A stretch of DNA of 64,000 nucleotides from Lacrimispora celerecrescens (GCF_000732605.1 NZ_JPME01000028.1:1-64000); one strand, 5' to 3'. Positions 17,255 through 25,727 are shown, numbered from the stretch's first letter. Numbers and translations are program-made. Notes: generated by a model not told the origin, from the sequence alone.

Positions 17255-18508
17255 TCACCCCTTCCCTTCTTCCATCAGAATCGAGGCAAGCTTCCTCCCG
17301 GTTGCATCCCTTGGCTGCTTCCACTCCAGGCAATACGCCAGTGTGGGGATTAAATCCTTATTGTACACGAGGGACGTTTCCCGGTAATCCGATCGTATGC
17401 CCGGCCCCGTCACTGCGGTAAAAATATGCTGGCATTTCTCATGAAGACTGTCATGGGTCGCATACAGATGTTTCTGGTCAAGAGGGATTAAAGAAAAGCT
17501 TTCTCCCTCTGCCGGGCTGATTAAAAGATCGGCATAATCCCGGTATACGCCCCGCTCAGTAAGTTCCTGCGCCGTAAGGACTGTTTCTACGTATGGAAGC
17601 CCACTGAGGCGCTTTTTTAAAGATTCCATTACATTCAAATTGTCAGCTTCTTCGGCTAAAAACATCTGGCATTGAATATCATGAGAGGTTAAAAGGATAT
17701 CAAAATCCTTTGTTTCAACGTTTCCTTCCCGGCATACAGCCACCCGGTATCCCCATTCCTTAAGGGCGCATATTAAGTCTTCAGTCCTGCTTTTCCCTCT
17801 GTAACTTACCATGCCATGATCAGTAGTCAGAAGAAGATACGTGGAATCCAGCAGTCCCTTCTCTTCCAGACTTTTTAATGTCTCACCTATCAGCTCATCA
17901 ATTCCCTCCAGCACCCGGCAGACGTTATCCACCCGTTTTTCCTCCGAATCCGCATAGCACCAGGGGGGATTATGACCTACAGAATCCAAATCGTCTATGT
18001 ACAGGAATACGGCATCAGGAAATTCCGGATACTCATATATGGTGCCCTCATGTTCTATGACATTCTCCCGTATAAGCTTCAATAATACAGAAAAACGTTT
18101 CCTGTAATCACCGCCAGGTTCCATATAGAGTCTGTCTTTCCTTCCTCTGACAGCACCCTTTCCCTCCAATGCGAACTGCTGGATCGATACAAAGGTCCTT
18201 CCTTCCTCTGCCAATACCTCCCCTATGGTCTGTGCCCGGTTGAGACGTCCCGTAAGTACAATTTCATTGGCCTCCCTGTTCCAGTACTTGTCACAGTTTC
18301 CTGTCCGGTCTGAATAGCAGCCGCTGACGATACCTGACTGCATGGGGCAGGTAATGGATGGAATTCCCGTATAAGCCTGTTCGAAGAAAACGCCGCGTTT
18401 CACCAGCTTTCTTATATTAGGGAGCGCTTTCTGTTCGTCACGCATTCGATCATAATAATATCTTCCAAAACCATCAAGATTGATGTAGATGAGATGCTTT
18501 TTCATCAT
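17255..18508 (-). CDS. Alkaline-phosphatase-superfamily phosphodiesterase, cytoplasmic
   Basis: 417 residues of the type I phosphodiesterase/nucleotide pyrophosphatase branch. Metal and catalytic motifs: YINLDGFG (first Asp), GIPSITCPMQSG (Thr/Ser nucleophile region), YIDDLDSVGHNP, LTTDHGM, and a late HDSLHEKC. No signal peptide or membrane segment is seen, so it should act inside the cell, which implies an imported phosphodiester or phospho-sugar. First gene of the operon, next to ABC transport genes. Phosphonoacetate- or iPGM-like activity is an alternative in this superfamily. Confidence 0.82.
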   Translation of the reverse strand: MMKKHLIYINLDGFGRYYYDRMRDEQKALPNIRKLVKRGVFFEQAYTGIPSITCPMQSGIVSGCYSDRTGNCDKYWNREANEIVLTGRLNRAQTIGEVLAEEGRTFVSIQQFALEGKGAVRGRKDRLYMEPGGDYRKRFSVLLKLIRENVIEHEGTIYEYPEFPDAVFLYIDDLDSVGHNPPWCYADSEEKRVDNVCRVLEGIDELIGETLKSLEEKGLLDSTYLLLTTDHGMVSYRGKSRTEDLICALKEWGYRVAVCREGNVETKDFDILLTSHDIQCQMFLAEEADNLNVMESLKKRLSGLPYVETVLTAQELTERGVYRDYADLLISPAEGESFSLIPLDQKHLYATHDSLHEKCQHIFTAVTGPGIRSDYRETSLVYNKDLIPTLAYCLEWKQPRDATGRKLASILMEEGKG

Positions 18509-18562
18509 TTAGCACCGTATCCTCTCTCATTCTATTTTTAATCACTGAAATAAGTTGGCTTT

Positions 18563-18591
18563 AATATAGTCCAAACTATATATAGTGTCAA
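18563..18591 (-). promoter_or_regulatory. Promoter and probable ROK operator of the carbohydrate operon
   Basis: On the minus strand TTGACA (18591-18586), 17-bp spacer, TATATT (18568-18563). The spacer holds two overlapping perfect palindromes: ACTATATATAGT (18575-18586) and TATAGT-N4-ACTATA (18565-18580). Their position between -35 and -10 suits repression by the ROK protein encoded in the operon (inference). Confidence 0.75.
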
Positions 18592-18769
18592 ATAATATTT
18601 TCACTTTATCCTATTTTTTGTTTATATTACCCTATATTTCATTAAACTTTTTTCAGTTATTGAATTTAGTTGAAAGAAGTGGACAGAAACTTGTAATCGT
18701 GGACCGGCCATGATATTCTTGATTTATTACTTAAACTAATTGTGACTATATAATTCGGGGGGATATCTC

Positions 18770-20011
18770 ATGATAAGAACAATACGTGAAGATGAGCTGA
18801 TTGAATCCAGACGATTATGCTTTATAGCCTTTGAAAATGCCATTGACGGCGCCTCCTGCGCCGCAGAATCTGCCGATACCATAAAAAGGAATCCGGTTAC
18901 CAGAATGAAGCGGGATTACCAGAATACACTGGCCTGGTTTGATGAACATAACGTCATGCAGGCATGTGTCTCCCACTGCGTTTGTCCGGTAGAATTTGAC
19001 GGTAAAACGGCTTCTATGGCAGCGGTCGGCGACGTAGCCGCCATGCCCTGCTGTCAGGGGAAAGGAACAATGAAATCACTGTTTCGTACTATGCTGGAAG
19101 ACTGGCACAGCCGTAACATTCATTTTTCCTACCTTTACGCTTTCTCTGGAACGTATTACGGTCAGTTTGGATACACCTACTGTGTGCGCAGAAAATACTG
19201 GAATTTCCCAATGACACAGCTTCCTGATTTCAGGGTTTCCGGTACTGTGGAGATATATCAGCCATCACGGCTGGAAGATTTAAAAACGATTTATGAAGCT
19301 TTTACCACTGGATGCAACCTTTCGGTCATGCGAGACGACATCGAATGGTATCACGCCGTGGGACAATATGAGCCTGACCGCGACTTCCGTTTTGCCTACG
19401 TGTATTACAGCGAAGCCGGAACCCCCTGCGGCTACCTCATCTACTCAAAAACAACAGATGAAAAGCAGGCCGTTACCATGAACTGCCATGAATTTGCATA
19501 CTCAGATATAGAAGGCCTCATGGGGCTGATTCGATTCTGCAAAAGCAGGCAGGCCTATTATGACAGGGTTTCCATTCCCCTTCCCGACTTCATTCCCCTG
19601 GATTTTCTTTGTCAGGAATTTAGTCTGCCGGCAGGACATACGGCAACGATCCGCCAGACGATGCACGGCATGGTCCGGGTGGTTCATGCAGAGGAGGTCT
19701 TAAAGACCGCCCGGTTCCTGGCTAACGGTTCCATCCGTCTCTTCCTCCGTGATCCATGGCTCCCGGCCAATCATGGTTTATGGGAGATTGAGTGGAAGGA
19801 AGACCGCCTTTCTTCTCTCCATTATCAGGCGGACGGGGGCGAAGAGCAGGCCGACGCCGTCCTGGATATCTCTCTGTTTTCCAGGCTGATCTGCAGAGGT
19901 TTGACAAAGGAAGAGCTTTCTTACCTGCCAGCTGAGTGCCGGCGGTGCGGCGATGATATGCTGCTTCAGTTGTTTCCACAGAAGAAATGCGCGATTTCTG
20001 ACTACTTTTAA
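18770..20011 (+). CDS. Eis-like GNAT N-acetyltransferase
   Basis: 413 residues with the layout of enhanced-intracellular-survival (Eis) family proteins: an N-terminal GNAT domain (acetyl-CoA loop around VAAMPCCQGKGTMKSLFRTML, residues ~90-110), a second degenerate GNAT-like domain, and a C-terminal sterol-carrier-like domain (from about residue 300). The substrate is unknown; Eis relatives acetylate amines, including aminoglycosides, on several positions. A GGGGGGA site precedes the ATG. It lies alone on the plus strand between the carbohydrate operon and tadA. Confidence 0.85.
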   Translation: MIRTIREDELIESRRLCFIAFENAIDGASCAAESADTIKRNPVTRMKRDYQNTLAWFDEHNVMQACVSHCVCPVEFDGKTASMAAVGDVAAMPCCQGKGTMKSLFRTMLEDWHSRNIHFSYLYAFSGTYYGQFGYTYCVRRKYWNFPMTQLPDFRVSGTVEIYQPSRLEDLKTIYEAFTTGCNLSVMRDDIEWYHAVGQYEPDRDFRFAYVYYSEAGTPCGYLIYSKTTDEKQAVTMNCHEFAYSDIEGLMGLIRFCKSRQAYYDRVSIPLPDFIPLDFLCQEFSLPAGHTATIRQTMHGMVRVVHAEEVLKTARFLANGSIRLFLRDPWLPANHGLWEIEWKEDRLSSLHYQADGGEEQADAVLDISLFSRLICRGLTKEELSYLPAECRRCGDDMLLQLFPQKKCAISDYF

Positions 20012-20068
20012 TGCCTTGTTTATCGTACCAATTTGCTACAGGCAATTACTCGTATTAATTCCCAATTA

Positions 20069-20117
20069 AAAAGCCTTCGAATTGAGACCGATTGCTCAAT
20101 TCAAAGGCTTTTTTTGT
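20069..20117 (+). terminator. Terminator after the GNAT gene (possibly bidirectional)
   Basis: AAAGCCTTCGAATTGAG and CTCAATTCAAAGGCTTT form a long stem, followed by TTTTTG on the plus strand. The opposite side also has an A/T-rich tail, so it could serve the convergent tadA as well. Confidence 0.85.
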
Positions 20118-20150
20118 TAAATAAATATCATAGGAAATCCGGAAATAAAA

Positions 20151-20648
20151 TTACTGTCCTGTTATGGGGGTTTTTTCTTCCTGTTTCTTTTTATTTCTTT
20201 CCCGAAGCTCTCTGAAAAATTCTTTCATCATTTGAGAGCATTCTTCTCCCAAGACCCCTGTTTCCGTTACAACCTGATGGTTAAACCCCTCCACGTGAAG
20301 CATATCAAGCACCGATCCCGCACAGCCGGCCTTTGCATTCATGCATCCGATAACGACTCTGGGAATCCTGGCCTGGACAATGGCTCCGGCACACATGGGG
20401 CAAGGTTCCAGGGTCACGTACATCGTGCATCCCTCAAGCCTCCAATCCCCGATTTTTCTGCATGCTTTACGAATGGCGTTGATCTCCGCGTGGGACAGGA
20501 CATTCATATCAACGGTACGGCGGTTATATCCGCGGGCTATAATCTTATCTTCGTAAACAATAACACAGCCGATGGGGACCTCGCCAATGGCGCCTGCCTT
20601 TTCAGCCTGTTTTATTGCTGTGCGCATATATTTCTCATCTGTCGTCAT
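20151..20648 (-). CDS. tadA: tRNA-specific adenosine deaminase
   Basis: 165 residues. It makes inosine at the wobble position of tRNA-Arg. Catalytic motifs: HAEINAIRKA (zinc His and proton-shuttling Glu) and PCPMCAGAI (two zinc Cys), in the spacing usual for TadA. In Bacillus tadA lies directly before the SRP RNA gene and dnaX; here both orientation and order are kept but an approximately 11-kb block separates them. The TATAAT -10 at about 20690 lies just upstream. Confidence 0.95.
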   Translation of the reverse strand: MTTDEKYMRTAIKQAEKAGAIGEVPIGCVIVYEDKIIARGYNRRTVDMNVLSHAEINAIRKACRKIGDWRLEGCTMYVTLEPCPMCAGAIVQARIPRVVIGCMNAKAGCAGSVLDMLHVEGFNHQVVTETGVLGEECSQMMKEFFRELRERNKKKQEEKTPITGQ

Positions 20649-20713
20649 ATTAGTTCCTCTTTGCTTTTATCTCCAAGGTGTTTCAATTTATTATACCCTT
20701 AGAGTACTTCATT

Positions 20714-20739
20714 GTGATATACTTGGATAAGTATATCAC
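20714..20739. promoter_or_regulatory. Perfect 26-bp palindrome between divergent tadA and activase genes
   Basis: GTGATATACTT and AAGTATATCAC are exact inverted repeats around a GGAT centre. The element lies 23 bases before the activase start and overlaps the place of a -35 for the tadA promoter (TATAAT with GGG before it). An operator or an RNA hairpin in the activase leader both fit. Confidence 0.65.
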
Positions 20740-20761
20740 GAAACAAAGGAATGGTGAAGGT

Positions 20762-21457
20762 ATGAAACTATGCGGTCTTCAAAAAACAACGCTTCTGGAT
20801 TTTCCCGGCCACGTGGCAGCCACGATTTTTCTCGGCGGCTGCAATTTTCGCTGCCCCTTCTGCCATAACAGCGGGCTGATCGGCAATGAGGCAGAGTCCA
20901 TGTTCAGTGAAGAGGAAATTTTAAGCTTTTTAAAGAAAAGAAAAGGAATTTTAGAGGGAGTCTGCATTACAGGGGGAGAACCCACCCTGTCTGAAGATTT
21001 AGAACCCTTTATCCGGAAAATCCGGGATCTGGGCTATCTTATTAAACTGGATACCAATGGATATCGGCCGGAGGTCTTAAAAAGGCTGGCTTTAAACGGG
21101 CTTTTGGACTATGTGGCAATGGATATTAAAGCCGGCAGAGAACATTATCCCAAGGCAGCCGGAATAAGGGGGCTAAAGATGAAAGATATTGAGGAAAGCG
21201 CTTCTTTTCTCCTTCATGGAACCCTTCCTTTTGAATTCCGCACAACGGCGGTAAAAGGAATCCATAGCCTCCAGGATTTTGTAGATATTGGCGAATGGCT
21301 GACAGGTTGTCCTAATTATTATCTGCAAAACTATGCGGACTCGGACCAGGTCCTATGTCCAGGCTTCCAGCCCTTTTCCATAGAAGAGCTGAATAAATTC
21401 TTAAATATCTTAAAGCCCAGGATTCCCAACGCCATGCTAAGAGGCGTTGAGAATTAA
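20762..21457 (+). CDS. Radical-SAM activase, NrdG-like (anaerobic RNR activating protein)
   Basis: 231 residues. Radical SAM cluster motif CNFRCPFCHN (CxxxCxxC, residues ~26-35), glycine motif CITGGEPTL, and late strand EFRTTAVKG. The length and the start LQKTTLLDFPGHVAATIFLGG fit the clostridial NrdG-like branch (TIGR02495-type) which activates anaerobic ribonucleotide reductase or another glycyl-radical enzyme. The target enzyme is not in the window. The start is chosen at the ATG with AAAGGA ten bases upstream; the frame is open further up but overlaps the palindrome. Confidence 0.87.
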   Translation: MKLCGLQKTTLLDFPGHVAATIFLGGCNFRCPFCHNSGLIGNEAESMFSEEEILSFLKKRKGILEGVCITGGEPTLSEDLEPFIRKIRDLGYLIKLDTNGYRPEVLKRLALNGLLDYVAMDIKAGREHYPKAAGIRGLKMKDIEESASFLLHGTLPFEFRTTAVKGIHSLQDFVDIGEWLTGCPNYYLQNYADSDQVLCPGFQPFSIEELNKFLNILKPRIPNAMLRGVEN

Positions 21458-21485
21458 TCAGGGCATGCCGATAAGGGGGCTTAAA

Positions 21486-23099
21486 CTAGCCCCCTAATTT
21501 TACATCGGTATACCAGAATCCAAACCTGCCGTCTTCCATTGGCTGCTCCTTGGAAAGCACAAAATTGGGAAAGCCGAACATGGAAGCCATATATCGCTCA
21601 TTGCTGTAATAATGCCCCGGAATTCCAAGAAGGTAACGAGGCATTCCATCTGGATTCAACAGTTTTGCCAGAATTAAGTAACGGTAATTGTAGTATCCAT
21701 GCAGGAGGAAGCTATTGTTGCCATAAACCCAGGACTCCCTTGGAAGGATACCGATATCCTGGGGTTTGATGGTCAGAATTTCACAGCCATCCTCATAATC
21801 AAATGCAAGAATCCTAGTATGTTCACGTTTCAACTTTTCCCAGATCATAGTATGGGAATTATCGACTTGGTTTTCACTTTGACGCAGGCGCTCCAATTCA
21901 TCAGGATTTCCCAGCTTTGGCTGTACCTCCTGATTGCCCATGTTTTCTTTTAACACAGCATCTGCCCGGTAACAAGTGGTTTCACCAATCCCATCCTGGG
22001 CACTGCAAGGATAAGGCTCACTGAATACAGCTTCCCTTTCCTGGGCATCCACTGCTTTGGCATTCTCTTGCTCAAAAGCCTTTTCCTGCATCTCATTGGG
22101 TATGTCTTCCTGTCCGTCATTTTCCCAATCTCCGGATACTGGCTCCGCAGACTGCATGGCACTCTGCTGGACTCCTGCTGATGAAAACCATTCCGGTTCT
22201 CCGGCTGCTACCGGTTCTCCAGCCGGTTCCCCGGTCTCTGCTACTACGCCCGGTTCTTCCATATACTGGAGGTCTTCTTCCGATTCCTCTATGTACGGAT
22301 GGTCTTCTTCCGATTCCTCTGTGTACTGTAAGGTATCTTCTTCCACTATCGACTCATCAGACATGATCCATTCCTGCTCCACAACCTCTGACTCTGCATT
22401 TACCAGTTCCTCATCGTCTGGTACGGCAAGGTCCATATCCGCGTCAGCTGATCTCTGATCCTCTTCAGACAGGTTCTCTGCTTGCAGATCTTCCTCCTTC
22501 GGCAGCTCCTGTTCTTCGGCAACCAGAACATCCTCTTCTTCTGTCCGGTCATCGGAGGAAGACTCAATTATATCATCCTTTGAAATCTCTGCCCTGGAAA
22601 TCTCCCGGGGTTCATCAGGCGCCAGCGGGAACTCTTCCTCGATTTCGCGTACCGCCTGTTTTATCTTTTCTTCTGAAATAACGGCCTGTTCCTTCTCTGA
22701 AACCACCTTGGCCGCACTCTCCAGATCAACTTCCGCCGCATGGGCAACAGCATCTTCCCAAATGGTCGTATAGGAACGCCATGTATTTTTCACATCATGG
22801 ATGGTCAGTCCATAGCACTGATCCACGTTAATTCCGGAGTGTTCTATATCGCTTGACGATACCACAGTCCTGAATTCACCGGAACCACCACGTATAAAAA
22901 TATTTCCCAGGAATATTTCCTGGTCTGCGGCTAATAAGTATACTCCAATATCATTGCCGCCCACATATATTCTTTTGACACTGACCGTAATCTTGCACTG
23001 GACCCCTCTCGTCTCTATCTTGGCAAATCCGATGTTTTTTCCTTTGACTGCGCCTTCATAGGCATAAATATATGAGATTAGTCTTCGATAATTAGGCAT
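21486..23099 (-). CDS. Acidic Lachnospiraceae protein, function unknown (DUF6128-like C-terminus)
   Basis: 537 residues, no signal peptide. A folded N-terminal domain (1-130; RRLISYIYAYEGAVKGKNIG ... VYLLAADQEIFLG) and a folded C-terminal domain (~410-537; ILAFDYEDGCEILTIKPQDIG, then LLHGYYNYRYLILAK) flank a long Glu/Asp-rich disordered linker with short repeats. This two-domain plan is common in Lachnospiraceae hypotheticals; I recall the C-terminal part as DUF6128, not verified. It is convergent with the activase and stands alone, so neighbours say nothing of its role. Confidence 0.65.
   Translation of the reverse strand: MPNYRRLISYIYAYEGAVKGKNIGFAKIETRGVQCKITVSVKRIYVGGNDIGVYLLAADQEIFLGNIFIRGGSGEFRTVVSSSDIEHSGINVDQCYGLTIHDVKNTWRSYTTIWEDAVAHAAEVDLESAAKVVSEKEQAVISEEKIKQAVREIEEEFPLAPDEPREISRAEISKDDIIESSSDDRTEEEDVLVAEEQELPKEEDLQAENLSEEDQRSADADMDLAVPDDEELVNAESEVVEQEWIMSDESIVEEDTLQYTEESEEDHPYIEESEEDLQYMEEPGVVAETGEPAGEPVAAGEPEWFSSAGVQQSAMQSAEPVSGDWENDGQEDIPNEMQEKAFEQENAKAVDAQEREAVFSEPYPCSAQDGIGETTCYRADAVLKENMGNQEVQPKLGNPDELERLRQSENQVDNSHTMIWEKLKREHTRILAFDYEDGCEILTIKPQDIGILPRESWVYGNNSFLLHGYYNYRYLILAKLLNPDGMPRYLLGIPGHYYSNERYMASMFGFPNFVLSKEQPMEDGRFGFWYTDVKLGG
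22258..22347 (-). repeat. Three tandem 30-bp repeats in the acidic linker
   Basis: Three units of about 30 bp (plus strand core TCTTCTTCCGATTCCTCTxTGTAC) encode repeated YxEESEED blocks. The unit keeps the reading frame. Confidence 0.65.
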
Positions 23100-23216
23100 G
23101 CCATCACTCCTTTATAATTATTTTATGCAAAATGCCATTGCATCTATGACACAAAAATGATATCCTTATGAAAAGAATATATAAAATTTTTTTCAAACGT
23201 ATGGAGGGATAGAGAA

Positions 23217-23951
23217 ATGAAGCTTTATCGCGCGAAAGACTACAACGATATGAGCCGCAAGGCTGCCAATATTATATCTGCTCAGATTATTATGAAACCG
23301 AGCTGTGTTCTTGGACTGGCTACCGGTTCCTCACCTATAGGCACCTATAAGCAATTGATCGAGTGGTACAACAAGGGAGATCTTGATTTTTCCCAGGTTA
23401 AGACTGCGAATCTTGATGAATACAAGGGACTCACCAGGGATAATGATCAAAGTTATTACTATTTTATGCGTGAGAACCTGTTTCGCCATGTAAACATTGA
23501 CGAAGCAAATACCAACATCCCCAATGGAATGGAACCTGATGCCAACAAAGAAGCAGCCCGCTACGAGGAAATTATCAAAAGCCTGGGCGGTGTTGACTTA
23601 CAGCTCTTAGGTCTTGGGCACAATGGCCACATTGGTTTCAACGAGCCATCCGATATTTTTCCAAAGGATACACACATCGTAGACCTTCAGGAAAGCACCA
23701 TTGAAGCCAACAAGCGTTTCTTCGCATCAATTGACGAAGTTCCACGCCAGGCTTATACCATGGGAATCGGCACCATTATGAGAGCCAAAAAGATCCTGCT
23801 GATTGTCAGCGGTGCTGAAAAAGCAGACATCCTTTATGATGTAATCTGCGGACCGGTTACTTCCAAGGTTCCGGCATCTATTTTACAGCTTCATCCGGAT
23901 GTTACCATTGTGGCAGACGAAGCGGCTCTTTCCAAGCTGGAAAATATTTAA
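23217..23951 (+). CDS. nagB: Glucosamine-6-phosphate deaminase
   Basis: 244 residues, the Gram-positive length. It converts glucosamine-6-phosphate to fructose-6-phosphate plus ammonia. Motifs: LGLATGSSPIGTY (phosphate loop), NLDEYKGL (catalytic Asp), and LGLGHNGHIGFNEP (His/Glu relay). GGAGGGATAG precedes the ATG. No nagA is next to it. A terminator closes the unit. Confidence 0.97.
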   Translation: MKLYRAKDYNDMSRKAANIISAQIIMKPSCVLGLATGSSPIGTYKQLIEWYNKGDLDFSQVKTANLDEYKGLTRDNDQSYYYFMRENLFRHVNIDEANTNIPNGMEPDANKEAARYEEIIKSLGGVDLQLLGLGHNGHIGFNEPSDIFPKDTHIVDLQESTIEANKRFFASIDEVPRQAYTMGIGTIMRAKKILLIVSGAEKADILYDVICGPVTSKVPASILQLHPDVTIVADEAALSKLENI

Positions 23952-23997
23952 GCCCAGCTGTTTATTCTTCTGTTTCCAAATTATATGACAGTATCTG

Positions 23998-24028
23998 CCC
24001 GGCTGCTCCTGCACCGGGCTTTTTTATT
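23998..24028 (+). terminator. Terminator of nagB
   Basis: GCCCGG ... CCGGGC stem with an 11-base loop, followed by TTTTTTATT. Confidence 0.85.
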
Positions 24029-24089
24029 CCCATTTGCAGGGTGGACATTCTGAATAGGAAAAGCAGGAGTTTCATTAGAAATTTTCAGG

Positions 24090-24118
24090 TTGGAATTTAT
24101 ATGGAAATAGTGTAGAAT
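24090..24118 (+). promoter_or_regulatory. Promoter of the bacteriohemerythrin gene
   Basis: TTGGAA, 17-bp spacer, TAGAAT, about 33 bases before the chosen start codon. Confidence 0.6.
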
Positions 24119-24151
24119 GAGTTTAAAACTTATGATAAGGAGATGTTAAAT

Positions 24152-24556
24152 ATGGCATATACATTTTCAAAAGATTTAGAAACCGGCAACCAGTTAATTG
24201 ATTCTGAGCATCGCCAGTTAATTGATGCAGTCAATAACCTGCTTACCGCCTGTTCCACAGGGAAAGGGCGTGCGGAGCTGGCTAATACCACCAAATTTCT
24301 GCAGGACTATACCGCAAAACACTTCGGCAATGAGGAGAAGCTCCAGATTCAGAATCAGTATCCAGATTATGTAAACCACAAGCGTTATCACGAGGATTTC
24401 AAAAAAGTGGTTGCAGGAATCTGTGCCAAGCTGGAAAAGGAAGGCCCGACCATCATTCTTGTAGGCGAAGTTAACAGTGCCATTGCAGGCTGGCTGATCA
24501 ACCACATCAAAAAAGAGGATGCCAAGGTGGCCGCTCATATTAGAAGCAGGGCTTAA
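24152..24556 (+). CDS. Bacteriohemerythrin
   Basis: 134 residues, a four-helix di-iron O2-binding protein, probably in oxygen sensing or protection in this anaerobe. Iron ligands: DSEHRQLID (His), KHFGNEEKL (His and Glu), YVNHKRYHEDF (two His), and late WLINHIKKEDAKVAAHI (His, Asp). The ATG at 24152 is used because AAGGAG is nine bases upstream; an in-frame ATG at 24143 directly touches that site. Confidence 0.93.
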   Translation: MAYTFSKDLETGNQLIDSEHRQLIDAVNNLLTACSTGKGRAELANTTKFLQDYTAKHFGNEEKLQIQNQYPDYVNHKRYHEDFKKVVAGICAKLEKEGPTIILVGEVNSAIAGWLINHIKKEDAKVAAHIRSRA

Positions 24557-24651
24557 TCCTACAGAGTAAATTGCATCTTATGGTACCGGTATTTTGACAG
24601 AACAGGCCGGAAAGCTAAAACAACGCTCCGGCAGAAGGAAGGAACATGATT

Positions 24652-25071
24652 ATGAAAGATCCTAATTGTGCATACTGTATGAAGGGAGATCTTGTTGCAA
24701 AATTCGGCTATCCTGTTTGCGAAATGGAGACAGGATTCTTATATTTATTTAAAGAGCAGAGTAAAAAGGGCAGGGTTATTCTTGCTTATAAAGACCACGT
24801 CAGTGAGTTGGTTGATATTGAGGATGAGGAAAGAAATGCCTTCTTTGCTGATGTAGCCAGGGTTTCTAAGGCTGTCCATAAAGTATTTAATCCGGATAAG
24901 GTAAATTACGGCGCTTACGGCGATACCGGCTGCCACCTTCATATGCATATCGTTCCGAAATATAACGGCATGGACGAATGGGGCAGTACCTTTGCCATGA
25001 ATCCGGACAAGTTATATTTGACAGATAAAGAGTATGAGGAAATGGCGGCTGCCATCCGTGCAGCATTATAA
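24652..25071 (+). CDS. HIT family protein (first of two)
   Basis: 139 residues. Histidine-triad signature HLHMHIVP at about residues 102-109. HIT proteins hydrolyse nucleotide conjugates such as AMP-lysine. The N-terminal CxxC (CAYC) matches the zinc-binding pair of some HIT proteins. GGAAGG gives nine-base spacing to the ATG at 24652; an ATG at 24646 is only three bases away from it. It may be cotranscribed with the next gene. Confidence 0.88.
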   Translation: MKDPNCAYCMKGDLVAKFGYPVCEMETGFLYLFKEQSKKGRVILAYKDHVSELVDIEDEERNAFFADVARVSKAVHKVFNPDKVNYGAYGDTGCHLHMHIVPKYNGMDEWGSTFAMNPDKLYLTDKEYEEMAAAIRAAL

Positions 25072-25104
25072 AAATAAAAACACTCATGAGGAGGAGGCCG
25101 GATC

Positions 25105-25656
25105 ATGTTAGATGAAATCAGGGCACAGGCCGAAATGGCTGCAAAAGAGCTGCTGGAAGCGGCACACTTAAACGAGAAGGACTTAGTCGTAATCGGCTGC
25201 TCCTCCAGCGAGATATCCGACCACAGGATCGGTTCCCATTCCAGTGCGGAAATCGGACAGACTGTGTTTTCTGCCATTTATGAGGTTTTTAACGAACAGG
25301 GGATTTATGTTGCAGCCCAGTGCTGCGAGCATTTAAACCGGGCTTTGATTCTGGAAAAAGAGGCGGCCATACTCTACGGCTACGAACCGGTTAATGTGAT
25401 ACCGCAGTTAAAAGCCGGCAGTTCCCTTGCAACTGCGGCTTATCAGACCCTGCAATGCCCTGTGGCAGTAGAATCCATAAAAGCCCACGCCGGAATTGAT
25501 ATCGGTGACACCTTGATTGGCATGCATTTAAAGGCCGTAGCTGTACCCGTCCGTATAAAGACCAGGTACATCGGCGCAGCCCATGTAGTCACCGCACGTA
25601 CCAGACCAAAATACATTGGCGGGGCCCGCGCCTGCTATGACGAGACCTTGGGATAA
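25105..25656 (+). CDS. UPF0340 (YwlG/TIGR01440) family protein
   Basis: 183 residues. Characteristic stretches VIGCSSSEISDHRIGSHSS, CCEHLNRAL and the final RTRPKYIGGARACYDE match the YwlG/UPF0340 family, whose biochemical function is not established to my knowledge. GGAGGAGG precedes the ATG. A terminator follows. Confidence 0.9.
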   Translation: MLDEIRAQAEMAAKELLEAAHLNEKDLVVIGCSSSEISDHRIGSHSSAEIGQTVFSAIYEVFNEQGIYVAAQCCEHLNRALILEKEAAILYGYEPVNVIPQLKAGSSLATAAYQTLQCPVAVESIKAHAGIDIGDTLIGMHLKAVAVPVRIKTRYIGAAHVVTARTRPKYIGGARACYDETLG

Positions 25657-25674
25657 ACAACCTTTACACAACGC

Positions 25675-25727
25675 AAAAAGCGCATCTTGCAGCTGTTTTT
25701 ACAGCTAATCAAGACGCGCTCTTTTTA
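25675..25727 (+). terminator. Terminator after the UPF0340 gene
   Basis: AAAAAGCGCATCTTG and CAAGACGCGCTCTTTTT form a stem with an inner CAGCTGT/ACAGCT hairpin. The A/T tails on both sides allow bidirectional use with the convergent peptide-binding protein gene. Confidence 0.8.

Noticed and set aside
22057-22458. Open antisense frame in the acidic linker gene
   Set aside because: It is a Ser/Cys/Thr-rich shadow of the Glu/Asp-rich repeat region, with no ribosome binding site.
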